DNA from: Candidatus Luteimonas excrementigallinarum
Lineage (GTDB): Bacteria; Pseudomonadota; Gammaproteobacteria; Xanthomonadales; Xanthomonadaceae
Assembly: GCA_019115725.1 (NCBI GenBank)
Contig: DXCY01000016.1
Location: forward strand, 1 to 6,847
Length of the DNA stretch: 6,847 bases
Direction: 5' to 3'
This document shows, one piece after another, positions 5,868 through 6,847 of this stretch. The translations under genes and the position numbers were made by a program. The stretch's first letter is position 1, and every line of letters starts with the position of its first letter. The notes below the pieces were generated by a model. That model was not told the origin of the DNA. It saw nothing but the letters and a program-made list of their open reading frames with translations, and did not search any database.

Positions 5868-6839
5868 TCAGGCTCCCAGGAAGGTTTCGCCGAAGACCGC
5901 GCGCGCGGCCTTCAGTGACAGATCGTCGCGGTCCACGTAGCTGGCCAGCTTGTTGAGCGCATAGTCGGCCGCCAGCTGGTCTTCCACCCAGTCGGCGGCG
6001 TCGATACGGATCAGGTGCTCCTGCGCCGCCTGAGGATCGATCAGCGCCCGCAGGGTGTCCTGGTCGGCGCCATTGAACCCCAGCACCATCCGCGCCGGCG
6101 CGGCCTCGCTGATCAGCACGGCCAGTTCGAAATCCCCGCGCGACACGAACCCCGACACGATATCCAGCCAGAACGCCGCCACCAGCGGCTGGTACAGCCG
6201 GTCCTGCGGCAGCGGCAGTTCCAGGCCCTTGTCGATGCTGACCCCACCGCCAGTCAGCACAGGCTGCAACAGCAACCCGAGCGCCGGCATGGCGTGGCGC
6301 AGCTGCAGGTGCGCGTACCCGGACTCACGCAGCAGCCGCTGCAGCGAACCGATGGTCTGGGTTTCCAGGAAATCGTTGAACGGCGCCGCGTAGGCTGCCG
6401 GATCCGGACTCAGCTCGTAGCGGGTCTCGCCCAGGGCCTGCAACGGCCCCGCCGGATCCTCCGCCGTGGCCGCCTCGTGCGAGAGCCGCGCCAGCCCGCT
6501 CCAGACCCGGTTCAGCGCCATCGGACTACGGCCGATGAAGCCCAGCGGATTGCCCACCTCCATGCGGATCGCCGACAGCAGCGGGAAGCGCCGCTCGGAT
6601 GCATCCCGGCTGGGCCGCAGGTGGCCGCACACCACCAGCCGGCTGCGCGAGCCCAGGAACGCAAAATGCAGCGGTGCGGCCCCGTCATACAGCCGCTTCC
6701 AGTCCGGGTTACGGCTCAGCAGCTCGATCCCGCTGCCCGCCCAGCGGTCCAGCAGCGCCATCAGCTGGTGGTTGCCTGCCGCGCGCACGAAATCCCCCCG
6801 CGCGGGCACCTTGCCGAAATAGCCGACCTCGGCCGTCAT
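5868..6839 (-). CDS. tagF: TagF (ImpM), type VI secretion system accessory/regulatory protein
   Basis: Cytoplasmic T6SS-associated protein, 323 aa. In Pseudomonas and Agrobacterium TagF represses T6SS assembly post-translationally, acting alongside or apart from the PpkA/PppA/Fha threonine phosphorylation pathway. The N-terminus carries the family signature GYFGKVPARGDFVR (6-19), followed by DRW (31-33) and SERRFPL (81-87). No phosphatase domain is fused to it, unlike Agrobacterium TagF-PppA. Residues about 170-323 form a C-terminal region rich in Asp, Ala and Leu; the whole is longer than P. aeruginosa TagF1 (about 226 aa as I recall). The start ATG at 6839 gives the full signature at the usual distance. 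Only 8 bases upstream are visible, with no ribosome site in them; the start reads ATGA, so it may overlap the stop of a gene beyond the edge. First visible gene of a tagF-ompA operon. Confidence 0.93.
   Translation of the reverse strand: MTAEVGYFGKVPARGDFVRAAGNHQLMALLDRWAGSGIELLSRNPDWKRLYDGAAPLHFAFLGSRSRLVVCGHLRPSRDASERRFPLLSAIRMEVGNPLGFIGRSPMALNRVWSGLARLSHEAATAEDPAGPLQALGETRYELSPDPAAYAAPFNDFLETQTIGSLQRLLRESGYAHLQLRHAMPALGLLLQPVLTGGGVSIDKGLELPLPQDRLYQPLVAAFWLDIVSGFVSRGDFELAVLISEAAPARMVLGFNGADQDTLRALIDPQAAQEHLIRIDAADWVEDQLAADYALNKLASYVDRDDLSLKAARAVFGETFLGA
5873..5877 (-). promoter_or_regulatory. Ribosome binding site of the OmpA-family gene
   Basis: On the minus strand GGGAG lies 8 bases before the start codon at 5864 and within the last two codons of tagF, supporting the chosen start and coupling to tagF. 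Confidence 0.65.
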
Positions 6840-6847
6840 CGTCTGCG

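Noticed and set aside
5241..5918. A 225-codon plus-strand open frame opposite the OmpA-family gene
   Set aside because: The opposite strand has a clear signal peptide and OmpA_C motif; this frame has neither motif nor ribosome site and a His/Ala-rich shadow composition.
1..6847. Search by eye for tRNA, CRISPR repeats, insertion sequence ends and direct repeats
   Set aside because: No cloverleaf with a conserved T-arm, no regularly spaced repeats and no transposase-like frame was found. Intergenic space totals only about 110 bases.

Overview
This is GC-rich, densely packed bacterial DNA, most likely from a gammaproteobacterium of the Xanthomonadaceae/Lysobacteraceae group (Stenotrophomonas, Xanthomonas, Lysobacter or Luteimonas-like). 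The evidence is a Proteobacteria-type System I cytochrome c maturation operon with separate ccmH and ccmI genes, a MetX-family acyltransferase whose sequence looks like the Xanthomonadaceae 'serine O-succinyltransferase' subgroup, and a GTAG-headed palindrome like those scattered through genomes of this family. The assignment is from recognition, not from a search.

Layout. Bases 1-3895 (+ strand) hold the distal end of a ccm operon: ccmF (5' end cut off by the window), ccmG, ccmH and ccmI. The three junctions overlap by 4, 4 and 1 bases, so the genes are almost certainly cotranscribed and translationally coupled. After a 55-base gap rich in inverted repeats comes a monocistronic metX-like gene (3951-5066, +). 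A 45-base gap with a GTAG-type hairpin separates it from two genes on the opposite strand, which converge on it: an exported OmpA-family peptidoglycan-binding protein (5112-5864, -) and, upstream of it by 3 bases, tagF of a type VI secretion system (5868-6839, -). The tagF start is 8 bases from the window edge, so the T6SS cluster probably continues beyond the right end.

How the genes work together. CcmF, CcmG, CcmH and CcmI form the late, periplasm-facing part of cytochrome c assembly. CcmI captures the apocytochrome, CcmG and CcmH keep the CXXCH cysteines reduced, and CcmF (a b-heme membrane protein) attaches the heme delivered by CcmE. The MetX-like enzyme acylates serine or homoserine for sulfur amino acid synthesis; it may be under separate control, as the gap before it contains a terminator-like hairpin and a possible promoter with no Shine-Dalgarno sequence. 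TagF is a post-translational regulator of T6SS assembly, and the OmpA protein probably sits in the periplasm on peptidoglycan, perhaps helping to anchor the apparatus.

No tRNA, rRNA, CRISPR array, insertion sequence or integrase was seen. Nothing looks like a wholly unknown system. The points most worth checking are the shortened CcmI membrane anchor, the substrate of the MetX-like enzyme, the paired palindromes before metX, and the OmpA partner of TagF.
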